A stretch of 12,764 nt of DNA from Pavlovales sp. CCMP2436 (taxonomy: Eukaryota > Haptophyta > Pavlovophyceae > Pavlovales), in the NCBI GenBank assembly GCA_026770615.1, contig MU631874.1, positions 37,990 through 50,753 of the forward strand. The letters are read 5' to 3'. Shown piece after piece: positions 1-7,640 of this stretch. The translations under genes and the position numbers were made by a program. The notes under the pieces were generated by a model. The model worked only from the letters and a program-made list of their open reading frames with translations, made no database searches and was not told where the DNA came from. Every line of letters begins with the position of its first letter. The first letter of the stretch is position 1.

Positions 1-393
1 GAACATGCGAGGAAGTCTCGAAATGCTCATGCGCATCACATGTCCCGCCCAGCGTAATTTTCGATTGGAGATGTACTGGTCGATGTCTGTGACGCTGAGG
101 GCGACGTACTGCGGCGCGAGGGCAGCGTACTTGAAGATGTAGTCGGAGGAGGAGGCGCGCAGCGGCTTTTTCCTCGCCATCGCTCGCACGCAGCGGTTGT
201 GGAACGCGCCCAGCCTTTGCCGCAGCTTTGAGGTCAGGACCCATGATTCGCAGCCGTAGAGCAAGACACCGAGCACGAGGCATCGGTAGAGCTTGCCCTT
301 GGAGGCGAGCGGGAGCGACGTGGAGCCGTGGTTTTGATTGAAGACGTACCTCCGCAGACAGCCAAAGGCTGCGGCTGCAGATCGGATTCTGTG
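1..393 (-). pseudogene. Non-LTR retrotransposon RT, C-terminal part (runs off window)
   Basis: Read on the minus strand this is one open frame of about 130 codons with no stop. It starts with an arginine/alanine-rich helix (RIRSAAAAFG), then an LLYGCESW motif, an FHNRCVRAM motif and an LRWAGHVMRM motif close to the window start. These blocks, in this order, are typical of the region after the reverse transcriptase domain in many LINE-type (non-LTR) retrotransposons. The same gene's catalytic half lies at 1176-1868; the two halves join in frame (EIEH-R-IRS) if the 782-bp insertion and one CTGTG copy are removed. The protein would copy element RNA into the genome by target-primed reverse transcription. 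It is called a pseudogene because it is interrupted and lacks its 5' part. The end beyond position 1 is not visible. Confidence 0.85.
389..393. repeat. Target-site duplication CTGTG, left copy
   Basis: CTGTG here and at 1171-1175 flank the insertion in the RT gene. The uninterrupted RT frame contains this 5-mer once, which supports a duplication made by insertion rather than a chance match. Confidence 0.7.
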
Positions 394-665
394 TGTGTAA
401 ATTTCTAGTTATACGTCCGCCCTCGAATGGTTCTGAAACCCGAACCCGAGCGTTGAAAAACACTCGGATCAGGGGAACTTTCCGAGCACACCGGATACCG
501 TCCCCACCGCCGAGTCTGATCAACAAAACGCCAATCGACGCTGCTCGACTGATTTGCTGCTGACCGAACTCCTCTGCATCTCGAGCGCTCGAGCTGCCGC
601 ACGCCTGCGCACGCGACAATCCTGTAGCGCCATAGCACAGACAACTATACTCCGACGGCCATTAT

Positions 666-712
666 CCCACAGTGTGATTCTTGCCCACGAGGGGCAAGAA
701 CCACAAAGTGGG
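666..712. other. Stem-loop in the 3' part of the insertion
   Basis: TTCTTGCCC (678-686) pairs perfectly with GGGCAAGAA (692-700) over a 5-base loop. The flanks 666-677 and 701-712 extend the stem imperfectly (CCCAC...GTGGG outermost). It lies downstream of the insertion's minus-strand open frame, where a 3'-UTR structure used by a retroelement RT would be expected; that role is inference. Confidence 0.6.
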
Positions 713-733
713 AGGCTTTTGCTGGGGCCTGGT

Positions 734-1168
734 CTACCCCACCCCTTCGCTGGGGTGGGCCTCGGGCTCAGTGGTTTTGGGTTTTGGTTCAGGGCATTTT
801 CCTTCCCAATTACGTATCTGGCGCGCCTTCTTTTTATGCTGTTGGATGGATTCTGGGCTTGCTGGCTCCTGTTTGCGTTTGGATGAGCGCATCACGCGTT
901 GAGGTATGGCCTCGTATTGTATGGTGGGTATGGCCGGTGCTGGTGGCAGTGGGGGGGTGGCTGGGGCCGACTTCTGTGGCTCGGCAGGATTGCCCTGGCT
1001 CGGTGTGCGCTTGCGGGGCGCGGCTAGGGTTGATTTTGGGCTCGCTGGCTCCTGTTTGGGTTTGGGGCGTTTGTCACTGGCGGCTTGGTGTACTGTTGCC
1101 TGGTTGGCATCGGGGGCCCTTTTGGACGCTGAGCGCGTCATGCGCGAGTTTGTGGCAGGTTTGTCCCG
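734..1168 (-). pseudogene. Basic low-complexity tail of a retroelement ORF
   Basis: On the minus strand the insertion is open for about 144 codons from its 5' junction to a stop at 734; the frame also runs back a few codons into the host RT, where its apparent start lies. The peptide is rich in Lys, Arg, Pro, Ala and Ser, and contains a near repeat, KQEPASPKS and KQEPASPES, about 70 residues apart. An R-V-M-R-S-S motif resembles R-V-I-R-S-S in the tail of the plus-strand retroelement ending at 3593. I recognise no domain. A basic, disordered nucleic-acid-binding tail of a retroelement protein is plausible, but this may be only fortuitously open GC-rich sequence. Confidence 0.4.
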
Positions 1169-1170
1169 GC

Positions 1171-1175
1171 CTGTG
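1171..1175. repeat. Target-site duplication CTGTG, right copy
   Basis: Partner of 389-393. In the RT sense the repeat reads CACAG; removing the insertion plus one copy gives GAG-CAC-AGA-ATC, an uninterrupted reading frame. Confidence 0.7.
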
Positions 1176-1868
1176 CTCGATCTCGTCGTCATCTGTTAAG
1201 GATGAAGAAAAGGTTGAGCCGAGGTACCGAAACCGGTCGGTGAACGTGACGATGCCGAGCGCGTCGTCGATCTTGAGAAAGAGAGTGTCGTTAGTTGTTG
1301 GAGAGTAGCCGGCCCGCGGGTAGAACATCGCCTCAGTCTTGGACTTTTTGGCGACGGTGCCGTCGGTCGGGTTCATTGTGCCGCAGTGCATCACGAGGGC
1401 GAAGCGTAGCAGATGCTTTTTGAGCAACCGCGCGCCGAGCTCGAGGTCTGCCCGCGACGTGAAAGGTAGTGCGCCGTCGTCCGCGTAGAGAGACGCCCAG
1501 AGGTTGAAGGGCGTGCCGCCGTCCTCGTCGAGCTTGCGCCCAGCGATCACGTCGTCATCCTTGGTCGGGAACTCGAGCTGCTTGATCCCCGCCTCTTCGA
1601 AGACCGGCTCGACTGTCTCAATTGCCGCTTGTTCCACGAAGAGGAAGATGATGGCCGCGAGCGTGTCGCCCTGCTTGACGCTCACCATCGTCGGCGTCTC
1701 CACCTCCACCTCGCCCACCGCCATTCGCACAGTCAGGTCTGTGTGTAGCATGCGAATGAGTTGGACGAGGTGCTCGGGAACTCCAAACCGCAGGAGGAGG
1801 CCGAACATCATCAAGCGGTCTACCGAGTCGAACGCCTTGACGAGGTCTACGTACAGCGTCCACGCAGA
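1176..1868 (-). pseudogene. Non-LTR retrotransposon reverse transcriptase, catalytic part
   Basis: The minus-strand frame carries the RT palm motifs in order: YVDLVKAFDS (1824-1853) with the first catalytic Asp, a VKQGDTLAAIIF block, then ASLYADDGALPF with the catalytic YADD at 1476-1487, a KSKTEAM block and FRYLGSTFSS near 1200. This is the standard motif set of LINE-type reverse transcriptases. The 5' side is cut only about five residues before motif A, so the endonuclease, the RT fingers and any ORF1 are missing. The frame continues into 1-393 after the insertion. Upstream, at about 1870-1893, the sequence switches to a plus-strand retroelement, so the truncation point is also a junction between two elements in opposite orientation. 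It is inactive as found. Confidence 0.88.
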
Positions 1869-2551
1869 CGGAGACGGATGAAAAATTCTATGATATGAAC
1901 TCACGCACCACGCAGAAGCATATTTCAACGAACGAGAGACCAGGCACAGCCCTGATCTCCTAGGCATATCGCTACCTAACGGAGAGAAACTTGTAAACAC
2001 CTGCCCTCTGTGTGATGAGCACAATCAAGCATACAATGGAACAAATCACCTAGACACAGCTCACCACCTGTTCCACGAGTGCCACGCGTGTGAGAGCTTA
2101 CGCAAAACCCTAAAGAAAAACATCCAACACACACTCGAAACAAGTGGACTGAACACCTACGATGCAGCAGAAGGTACAGGACACGTAATGGAAGACCCCT
2201 TCTGCTGCTTTATTCAACAGGGCGAGTCCCAATCAGCCTCCAACAGATAACCAAGGCTAGTGGTATACACAAAGAAAGGACAATAGAAACAATTGGGGGC
2301 CATGTACACAGCCTTCTCCTAACATTCTCAGCGGAAGCGCTCAAGAAACGATCAGAAGCGATAACACCAGGGGGCAGACACGACATCAAAGCGGCATGGA
2401 CAGAACAAAAAGGCAAAAAGGCTTTAAAAAGGACACAAACACCCGACACAAACAACAACTCAGGGGCACCGAACACCTCACCGGGAGGGGGAGCAGGACC
2501 AAGCAGTGCGAACGGAGAAGAACAGGACCACAACAACACAGGAATACCGAA

Positions 2552-2559
2552 CATCTCAC
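2552..2559. repeat. 8-bp target duplication CATCTCAC, left
   Basis: A perfect 8-bp direct repeat with 2706-2713 flanks the 146-bp element; the empty site reconstructed from one copy restores the retroelement reading frame. Confidence 0.85.
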
Positions 2560-2705
2560 CCGGCTCTTAGAAAAGGCGTAACGTACGGGGATTATCCGTG
2601 GGGCCCCGTGGGCCCCCGGGCTATGTGACAAGTTAGTTATATGTTAGTCACATAGGCGCCTCCGGCGGGGCCCCCGGGGGCCCTGCGGGGCTTTCTAAGA
2701 GCCGG
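2560..2705 (+). mobile_element. 146-bp MITE-like element, copy A
   Basis: The element begins with CCGGCTCTTAGAAA and ends with its exact reverse complement (14-bp terminal inverted repeats). It sits between perfect 8-bp direct repeats. Inside, CTATGTGAC (2621-2629) and GTCACATAG (2647-2655) form an inner inverted repeat around a short AT-rich loop, flanked by GC-rich palindromic runs built on GGGGCCCC and GGGCCC. It has no coding capacity, so it would need a transposase in trans. A second copy, reverse-complemented, is at 12201-12346 and differs only at two positions in the central loop. An 8-bp duplication is compatible with hAT-like and some other DNA transposon families; the ends do not let me assign one. 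It introduces a TAG into the host frame ten bases in. Confidence 0.9.
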
Positions 2706-2713
2706 CATCTCAC
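2706..2713. repeat. 8-bp target duplication CATCTCAC, right
   Basis: Right partner of 2552-2559, directly abutting the terminal inverted repeat. Confidence 0.85.
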
Positions 2714-3612
2714 CAGGAGGGGGAGTGGGTCCAAGCAGCGCAAGCGGGGGAAAACAAACTCCAAACTCCACAATGACCACGGCGGGAACTATAAACCAAT
2801 GGGAATAACCGCCCCAAACTCACAACTACAACCAAAACCAATGAGACGGAAAGGACCACTTATCTCCGGAATGGAACACTACAAACCAGGCACCCCAAAT
2901 GGGATGAAACCAATGATACAGGACAGGACACAAGAACAGTTAGAAAAGTAGATGTATGAGACAGCGCTAGACTACCATGATCCCCAATACAGAGGAATGA
3001 TGATACAAGCAGGCCTCCGCCCACCAAGCTGGTACCCCACAACGAACGACAATAGCACTCCCAAACAACAACAAGAGCACGCACAAACCCCGATCAAAAC
3101 GCCAACGAAACCTACAACCCCAGACGAACGAAACACAAACCACTTAGCAGTAAAAGGAATGTCGGAAAACAAATCTGAGGACAACAAAGAATATCTGGGA
3201 AAAGGGCACACACAAACACAAACCAAAGGAGAGCAAGCGTCTCCCCCTGATAGAAACACGGGAAGCAAAATAAGGAAGAGACCACACGAAGAGCTAGAAC
3301 AAAAGCAACAAACAGAGGACAACCACACAGGAAACAGCACTGGAGGAGAGCCAGAAACAACAACTACCGCGAAATCAAAACCTCAAAGAAGAAAACAACA
3401 AGTCCAAAAACCCATATCACAAGGAGTCACGAATAACAAACGGAAAAGTGAAGCATCTCCAACCCCCAGCCAAAAACGGGTAATACGATCAAGCACCAAA
3501 ACACTAGAACAAAAACCAGCAGAAACACACAGGGCAAGGCCGCCGCCTAGACAACGCGGAGCCGCACCCTTCCTAAGACAAGGAATAGGATAGCCTATAC
3601 ACATTAAGCCAC

Positions 3613-3652
3613 GTGCTAGGCTGTACCTGCATTTGCGGGTACAGTATAGCAC
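3613..3652. other. Strong stem-loop just 3' of the retroelement ORF
   Basis: Arms 3613-3630 and 3635-3652 are complementary at 15 of 18 positions around the 4-base loop ATTT. It starts 20 bases after the last stop of the plus-strand retroelement. An outer pairing ATAGCC (about 3589) with GGCTAT (about 3659) may extend it. Position and shape suit a 3'-UTR structure recognised by the element's own RT; that role is inferred. Confidence 0.65.
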
Positions 3653-4338
3653 GGTTCAGGCTATACGTAGGGTTTTGCGTGTATGTTTTGTTGTAATTAT
3701 ACGCAGGATCGCGGCGGCGCGATACGACGACGAACGAGGATCGTGGCGGAGAGACGACGCGGGGAGTAAGATAGCACATGAGACGACCGATGCGTTGACC
3801 CTCCCATGTCATGCCCGTACGCCTTCGAGCTGCAAGTCGGGGGACGTTCAAAGAACTATTATAAAAAAAGGCGGTGGGTGGCGGACTCAGGTCGCGTGAA
3901 CGCCCAGACAAATTGCCTAGGCGTTCACGCGCGAATTCGCCTCAGGCGGCGCCTTCAGTTGCGCCGTCGAGTTCATGTCATCAGTTGCGTCGTCGGTCGT
4001 GGAGCTGCTGTCGCGGGCTCCACGGGGTCGACAAACGGCCACCCCTCCCACGCCCCGGCACACTACGCTGCACAACACTGCCATAGTTGCCACCCAGGAC
4101 GAGCACAAGGTGGCGGCAGCGCGAGCATTAAGCGGCAGCGAGAACATGCAGACATTGTCTGCGCATACGTGGGTGGCGGTTTTGCTGAAGGCAAGAGAGG
4201 TGAGAGCACATAGAAAAGCACTCTGTCACCGTAGTGCCACCCACTGGTTCTCGCCAGCCGCAGACGTGTCGGCCTGGTGCGGGAGGGGCGGCCCAAGCCG
4301 CCCTCGTCGCCACCCACGCCAGGTCCTGCAGACCGGAG
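3653..4338. other. Spacer without recognisable gene
   Basis: I find no protein family, RNA gene or complete mobile element here. Open frames on both strands are short and lack coherent amino-acid composition. The first 50 bases (ending in a TTATACGCAGG stretch) may still belong to the retroelement 3' tail. The one clear structure is the inverted repeat at 3894-3930. Confidence 0.5.
3894..3930. repeat. Perfect 11-bp inverted repeat
   Basis: GCGTGAACGCC (3894-3904) and GGCGTTCACGC (3920-3930) are exact reverse complements separated by 15 bases. A related CGCCTAGGGCGTT stretch occurs near 5928. Function unknown. Confidence 0.7.
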
Positions 4339-4386
4339 GTTGAAGTAAGAGTTGAAGTACGCGTTGAAGTAAGAGTTGAAGTCGCC
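4339..4386. repeat. Four 12-bp tandem units (GTTGAAGT core)
   Basis: Four consecutive 12-base units share GTTGAAGT followed by AAGA, ACGC or CGCC-type ends. Two further units recur at 4518-4541 after the same CAGACCGG lead-in (4330 and 4501), showing a larger, roughly 170-bp imperfect duplication. In one minus-strand frame the units read as Tyr-Phe-Asn-rich repeats, but this frame does not continue into the neighbouring proline-coding array. Confidence 0.75.
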
Positions 4387-4431
4387 GTCGTCTAGGGAAC
4401 CGAAGAAGGAGGAAAAGAAGCCAAGGAAGCC

Positions 4432-4501
4432 GCGTCGAGGCCGCAGCGTCGAAGCCGCCGCGTCGAGGCTGCCACGTCGAGGGCGCCGCGTCGAACAGGC
4501 C
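4432..4501. repeat. Five 14-bp tandem units (GCGTCGAGG core)
   Basis: Five consecutive 14-base units, consensus close to GCGTCGAGGCCGCC, with one to four changes each. Because 14 is not a multiple of three the array shifts frame each unit, which argues against protein-level selection. Confidence 0.75.
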
Positions 4502-4517
4502 AGACCGGTGGTAAGTC

Positions 4518-4541
4518 GTTGAAGTAAGAGTTGAAGTCGCC
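4518..4541. repeat. Two more 12-bp GTTGAAGT units
   Basis: Same two units as 4363-4386, in the same order, downstream of a repeated CAGACCGG. This shows the surrounding block was duplicated with later divergence. Confidence 0.65.
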
Positions 4542-4709
4542 GTAGAAGCCGAAGGAGGAGAAGAAGATGCCTCGGTGGACGTAGGGGCCGTAGGAACCGA
4601 GGTAGCCGCCGAGGAAGCCGGTGGAGCCGAGGGAGCTGTGGGCGTCGAGGGCTGCATGGTTGCAGCGGGCCTCGACACCCGCCGCCCAGCCGTCGACGCT
4701 GTTATCCAG

Positions 4710-5084
4710 GCTGCCGGCTGGGCGGCGGGCTGGCGGCCGGCGGCGGGCTGGGCGGTGGCGTAGGGGACGCCAGCAGGCTGGGTGGCGGGTTGGGTGGTGG
4801 GCTGGGCGGCGGGGACGGCGATGAGGACGGCGGCGGGCTCGGCGGCGGCGGGCTGGGTGGCGAGCTCGTCGGCGGGCTTGGTGGCGGACTTGGCGGCGGG
4901 TTCGGCGACGGACTGAGCGGCGGGCTGGACAGCGGGCTGAGCGGCAGGCTGGGCGGCGGGCTCGGCGACGGACTGGGCGGCGAGCTCGGCAGCGGGCTGG
5001 GCAACAGGCTCGGCGATGGGCTCGGCGACGGGGGGTAGGGCGGCGGGGACAGCGGCGGGCTGGAAAGCAGGCTGGGCGGCGGGG
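4710..5084. repeat. 12-bp minisatellite (GGCGGGCTGGGC), about 370 bp
   Basis: A long array with period 12, consensus near GGCGGGCTGGGC, with scattered substitutions. Being in phase with codons it stays open on both strands: the plus strand reads Gly-Gly-Gly-Leu repeats, the minus strand Pro-Pro-Ser-Pro repeats like those of hydroxyproline-rich cell-wall proteins of algae. No signal peptide or non-repetitive domain is joined to either frame, so I call a minisatellite rather than a wall-protein gene. A truncated exon of such a gene remains possible. Confidence 0.75.
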
Positions 5085-5172
5085 TATAACTTTTAAGGGG
5101 TCCACTAGTAAGTACCCATATTGTGGCGGAAAACGCCTTCGAGAAAAAAAAATCCTGGTGAAAACTTCGTTT

Positions 5173-5262
5173 TCTCTGATACCCAGCTCAGACAAAGGAG
5201 GCGGTTATTTGAGAACCTCGACGGCCTCTGATATCCTCCTTTGGCTCCGAGGCGGTTATTTG
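5173..5262. repeat. Two imperfect 51-bp repeats containing GAGGCGGTTATTTG
   Basis: GAGGCGGTTATTTG occurs at 5198-5211 and 5249-5262, each preceded by a CTCTGATA-type stretch, giving a 51-bp spacing. Within them CAAAGGAGG (5193-5201) and CCTCCTTTG (5235-5243) form an exact inverted repeat. The flanks are AT-rich with T and A runs. A regulatory role is possible but unsupported. Confidence 0.6.
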
Positions 5263-5499
5263 TCGGCCGCGCGCGCGAACGCTCATATGAACAAAGTTTA
5301 AGACTTTTTTTTAAGAAAAACGGACAAAAAAAACCTCAAATCATCACCGCGAAGTCAAACCCCCTCAGCATCAAACTCGACCCGTGAAGGACGCGGGTAT
5401 CGCACACAGCCCCGCGAGGCCTGAAGAGGGGCGGGCGGGCAGGGCGCAGCTTCCGCACGCCCTCTTCCACCCGCAACCCGCCACCCCGTGTCCCGCTAG

Positions 5500-5880
5500 C
5501 GCCGCCACGCGCAGCTCGACGAAGCGCTGCGGGCAGACAAAACGGCGGCTCGAGCGACGCCATGCGCACTACAGCTCGAGCGATGGGCGGCTCATCGTGC
5601 GGCTCGACAATGGGCAGCTCGACGGGAAGCTTGGCCAGCGCCGCCACGCACAGCTCGACGCAGGGCTCGATGGCTTGAAGACGAAGCAGCTCGAGCGACG
5701 GCCACGGCGCGCAGGCCGCAGCTCGTGGCAGCTTGACAAACGGCCAGACGAAGCTGCTCGAGCGACACCATGCGCACCTCGATGCGTGGCTCGATGTGCA
5801 GCTCGACGGGCAGCTCGACGGTCAGCTCGACAGGCAGTTCGACGGGCAGCTCGACCAGCTCGTCGGCGGCGGCGCGGGCT
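5500..5880. repeat. Degenerate array with 12-bp CAGCTCGACGGG core
   Basis: A longer degenerate unit beginning CGCCGCCACGC and containing CTCGAGCGAC...CATGCGCA recurs about every 100-135 bases (near 5503, 5639 and 5750). The last part, about 5797-5856, is a clean run of 12-base units of the type GGGCAGCTCGAC. On the plus strand these read QLDG repeats, on the minus strand ELPV repeats. One single-base shift near 5740 breaks the plus frame. No recognisable domain is attached. Confidence 0.65.
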
Positions 5881-6831
5881 TTTGAGAAATTAACTGCAGA
5901 TAACATGAAATCCACCTCCCTCAACGCCTAGGGCGTTTGCGGGTGTGTTGAAGGGTCATACTAACTAACTAACTAACTGACAACCGTAGTAACTGACAAT
6001 CGACGATTTTTTAAAAAAAACTTTATATTTGCAACAATCAAAAAAACTGATTCGAGGCTACCCCGCTCGCCCTTCACCCCGCAGCCCCTCATCCCGCAGC
6101 TCACCAAACCAACACCTAGGAACCTGCTCAAAAACCTGTTCACCAGCCCCAGGACCGTAGGATTCTTGTTGGGAATCGTGGCCGGGGGAAGGAGATAGCA
6201 GCCGCCCCCGTGAAAAGGGGCTGGTTCAGCGAGCTGCGCACAAAGCGCACGTCATTCTAATTTTATTCGTTATCATTTTGAGCTCATCAAAAAAACCGGC
6301 TTGACCCTCGCCGCCCACTGCCACACCGTCATGGAGAGGAGGTTCGGTACCTCATGGAGAGGAGGAGGTTCGATGCGGCGGGGCTGACTCCGATCATCGG
6401 CAGGTACGTCGTCCATCGCAGCGAGCCGCTCATGGCGCACCTCGAAGGAGTCAGCGAGGTGCTGCACTTAGCCGAGCTCTGTGACGGCGCGCCCTCTCCA
6501 CCGCGGGCCCCGTCGCTCGGCCCTCCGCGCGCCCGGCTCGCCCCGCTCGCCGGACATCACTCTGGTCTGTGCCTAAGGGCGTGGGCAAAGCTGGTGGGCA
6601 CCTCCAGCTACGGCTCAGCCAAGGGCTTGTCTGTTGTCAGGTGGAAGGCCGATCTCGGACCATAGGCGCTTGCGCAGGCGAATCGCTTCATCTCGACCAC
6701 CAACTCGTTCGCCAACGCGTTCCCCCCACGGACCAACCGTTCGACAACTCCTATGACGACTCCTTCCGAATCACAGTCGAGTCTTTCGCGAGCCCCGACA
6801 CCAAGTTCTGTGTCGACGTGACGCAACGTGT
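5881..6831. other. Spacer without recognisable gene; short simple repeats
   Basis: It holds an AACT microsatellite (5961-5979), a T/A-rich stretch near 6005-6050, a small hairpin-prone GCCCCC...GGGGC segment near 6200-6225 and a short duplication (CATGGAGAGGAGG at 6329 and 6353). Open frames are short and not convincing. The 3' portion just upstream of 6832 may include decayed sequence of the third retroelement, but I cannot identify motifs there. Confidence 0.45.
5961..5979. repeat. AACT tetranucleotide microsatellite
   Basis: Four and a half consecutive copies of CTAA (CTAACTAACTAACTAACT). Confidence 0.9.
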
Positions 6832-7640
6832 GTGATATACTGGGCCCAGCACTGCTTCCCTGTGGAGAGCTTCGACTTCTGCCGTGGCGTGGACGGCGCC
6901 ATTCTCCAACAGGCGACCGTGGCGCTTGGCTGCGACCCGACCACTGACTGGCTAGCGCTCAAACGCCTCTACCTGCCGACTCGCCTGGCCAGTCTTGGCT
7001 TGTCCTCGCTCGTCGAGACTCGTGATGCTGCATTCCTTGCGTCGGCAGTGCGTGCAACGTCATCCTTCCTCGACCAGCGCGACGGGTCTGGCTCGGGGAC
7101 AGTGCCCGACGTCCTCGAGCGGCCGTCGATCGTTGCTCGCATCGGGCGCGATTCACTTGCTGCACCACAGAGGCAGGGCTGGCGGATGTTTGCCGCCTCT
7201 GGCTCGCGTCTCGGCGCGGCAATCATCGCGACTGGTACCGCCCTGCGCGCTCGCGTGCCATCCGGGTACACGGACGAGCTCCGCGTGCTACGCACGCCCG
7301 CAGAGGAGATCGGCCTGCGCGGCAAGGGGCTGCACGGCGCTGGCCTGCAGGCTGCCATCTCGTCGGACTTCCAGCAGATCGAGCACGACACGCTGAGCGA
7401 GGAGCTCGCGCGCCGACCGCGCCATGACCGCCAGCGACAGCTCTTCTTCAACGTCTCGCGCTCGAGCATGCACATCATGACGGTACTCCCAAGTGGCTTC
7501 GGCAAGATTCCCGGCGATGAGTTCGTCAAATGCTCTGCACGCTGCCTCGGCCTTCCGAGCCCCGCGTGTGCCCACCTCGTCGGCCTCCCTCTCCCACGGG
7601 TTGCCGCCCCATCGACCGCTACGGCGACAAGCTTGCTGCA
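6832..7640 (+). pseudogene. Third retroelement remnant, post-RT C-terminal region
   Basis: The plus-strand frame reads YWAQHCFPVESFDF, then KRLYLPTRLASLGLSSL followed by AAFLAS, then a helical stretch with RQRQLFFNVSRS, FGKIPGDEFVKC and RCLGLPSPAC. The order (LP-R-GGLGL-like block, A-FLAS block, then a W/F...P block leading to an RLGLP motif) is typical of the region downstream of the palm in a widespread group of non-LTR RT proteins. After a single-base shift near 7560 the other frame gives C-R-P-IDRYGDKL at about 7602-7637, resembling the D-YGDH block that usually follows. The RT catalytic core and any start codon are missing. It ends where the minus-strand virus-like gene begins to be readable, so about 7620-7640 is a junction between elements. 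Confidence 0.6.

Larger units (their letters stand above)
394..1175 (-). mobile_element. 782-bp insertion inside the RT gene, probably a truncated retroelement
   Basis: The segment splits the RT frame and is bounded by CTGTG direct repeats (389-393 and 1171-1175); 1171-1175 is counted here as the second repeat copy. It has no terminal inverted repeats that I can see, and its ends do not give a clean TG...CA pair, so neither a cut-and-paste transposon nor a solo LTR fits well. On the minus strand it carries a basic, proline/lysine-rich open frame (734-1168) followed by a non-coding tail with a stem-loop (666-712), an order like the 3' end of the plus-strand retroelement at 1894-3652. I infer a 5'-truncated non-LTR or non-autonomous retroelement inserted after the RT copy arrived. 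No poly-A tail is obvious, which weakens that reading. Confidence 0.55.
1894..3593 (+). pseudogene. Second non-LTR retroelement, zinc-knuckle C-terminus and basic tail
   Basis: The segment is open from 1894 after a stop at 1891. It encodes a zinc-knuckle-like stretch (NTCPLCDEHNQ at about 1999-2031, then HLDTAHHLFHEC and LRKTLKK), the C-terminal cysteine/histidine motif seen after the RT domain in many non-LTR elements. The frame shifts once near 2190-2220 and continues through RVPISLQQITK and IGGHVHSLLLTFSAEAL into a Pro/Gly/Ser repeat. A 146-bp transposon interrupts it at 2560. It resumes at 2714 with a second copy of the repeat (PN-S-PGGG-GPSSA), stops at 2806, continues shifted by one base, reads through a TAG at 2949-2951, and runs with MYETALDYHDPQYRG and a long Lys/Gln/Thr/Pro-rich basic tail to TAG 3591-3593. 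The plus strand is strikingly A-rich and T-poor. The RT domain is absent: a 5'-truncated, decayed copy. Confidence 0.7.

Noticed and set aside
394..1170. Solo LTR in the RT gene
   Set aside because: The 5-bp duplication fits, and the left end starts TG, but the right end is GGC rather than CA, and the segment contains a basic open frame and stem-loop not expected of an LTR.
4702..5004. A hydroxyproline-rich cell-wall protein gene on the minus strand
   Set aside because: The PPSP frame is entirely a 12-bp minisatellite, with no signal peptide, no flanking domain, and no continuity with neighbouring frames.
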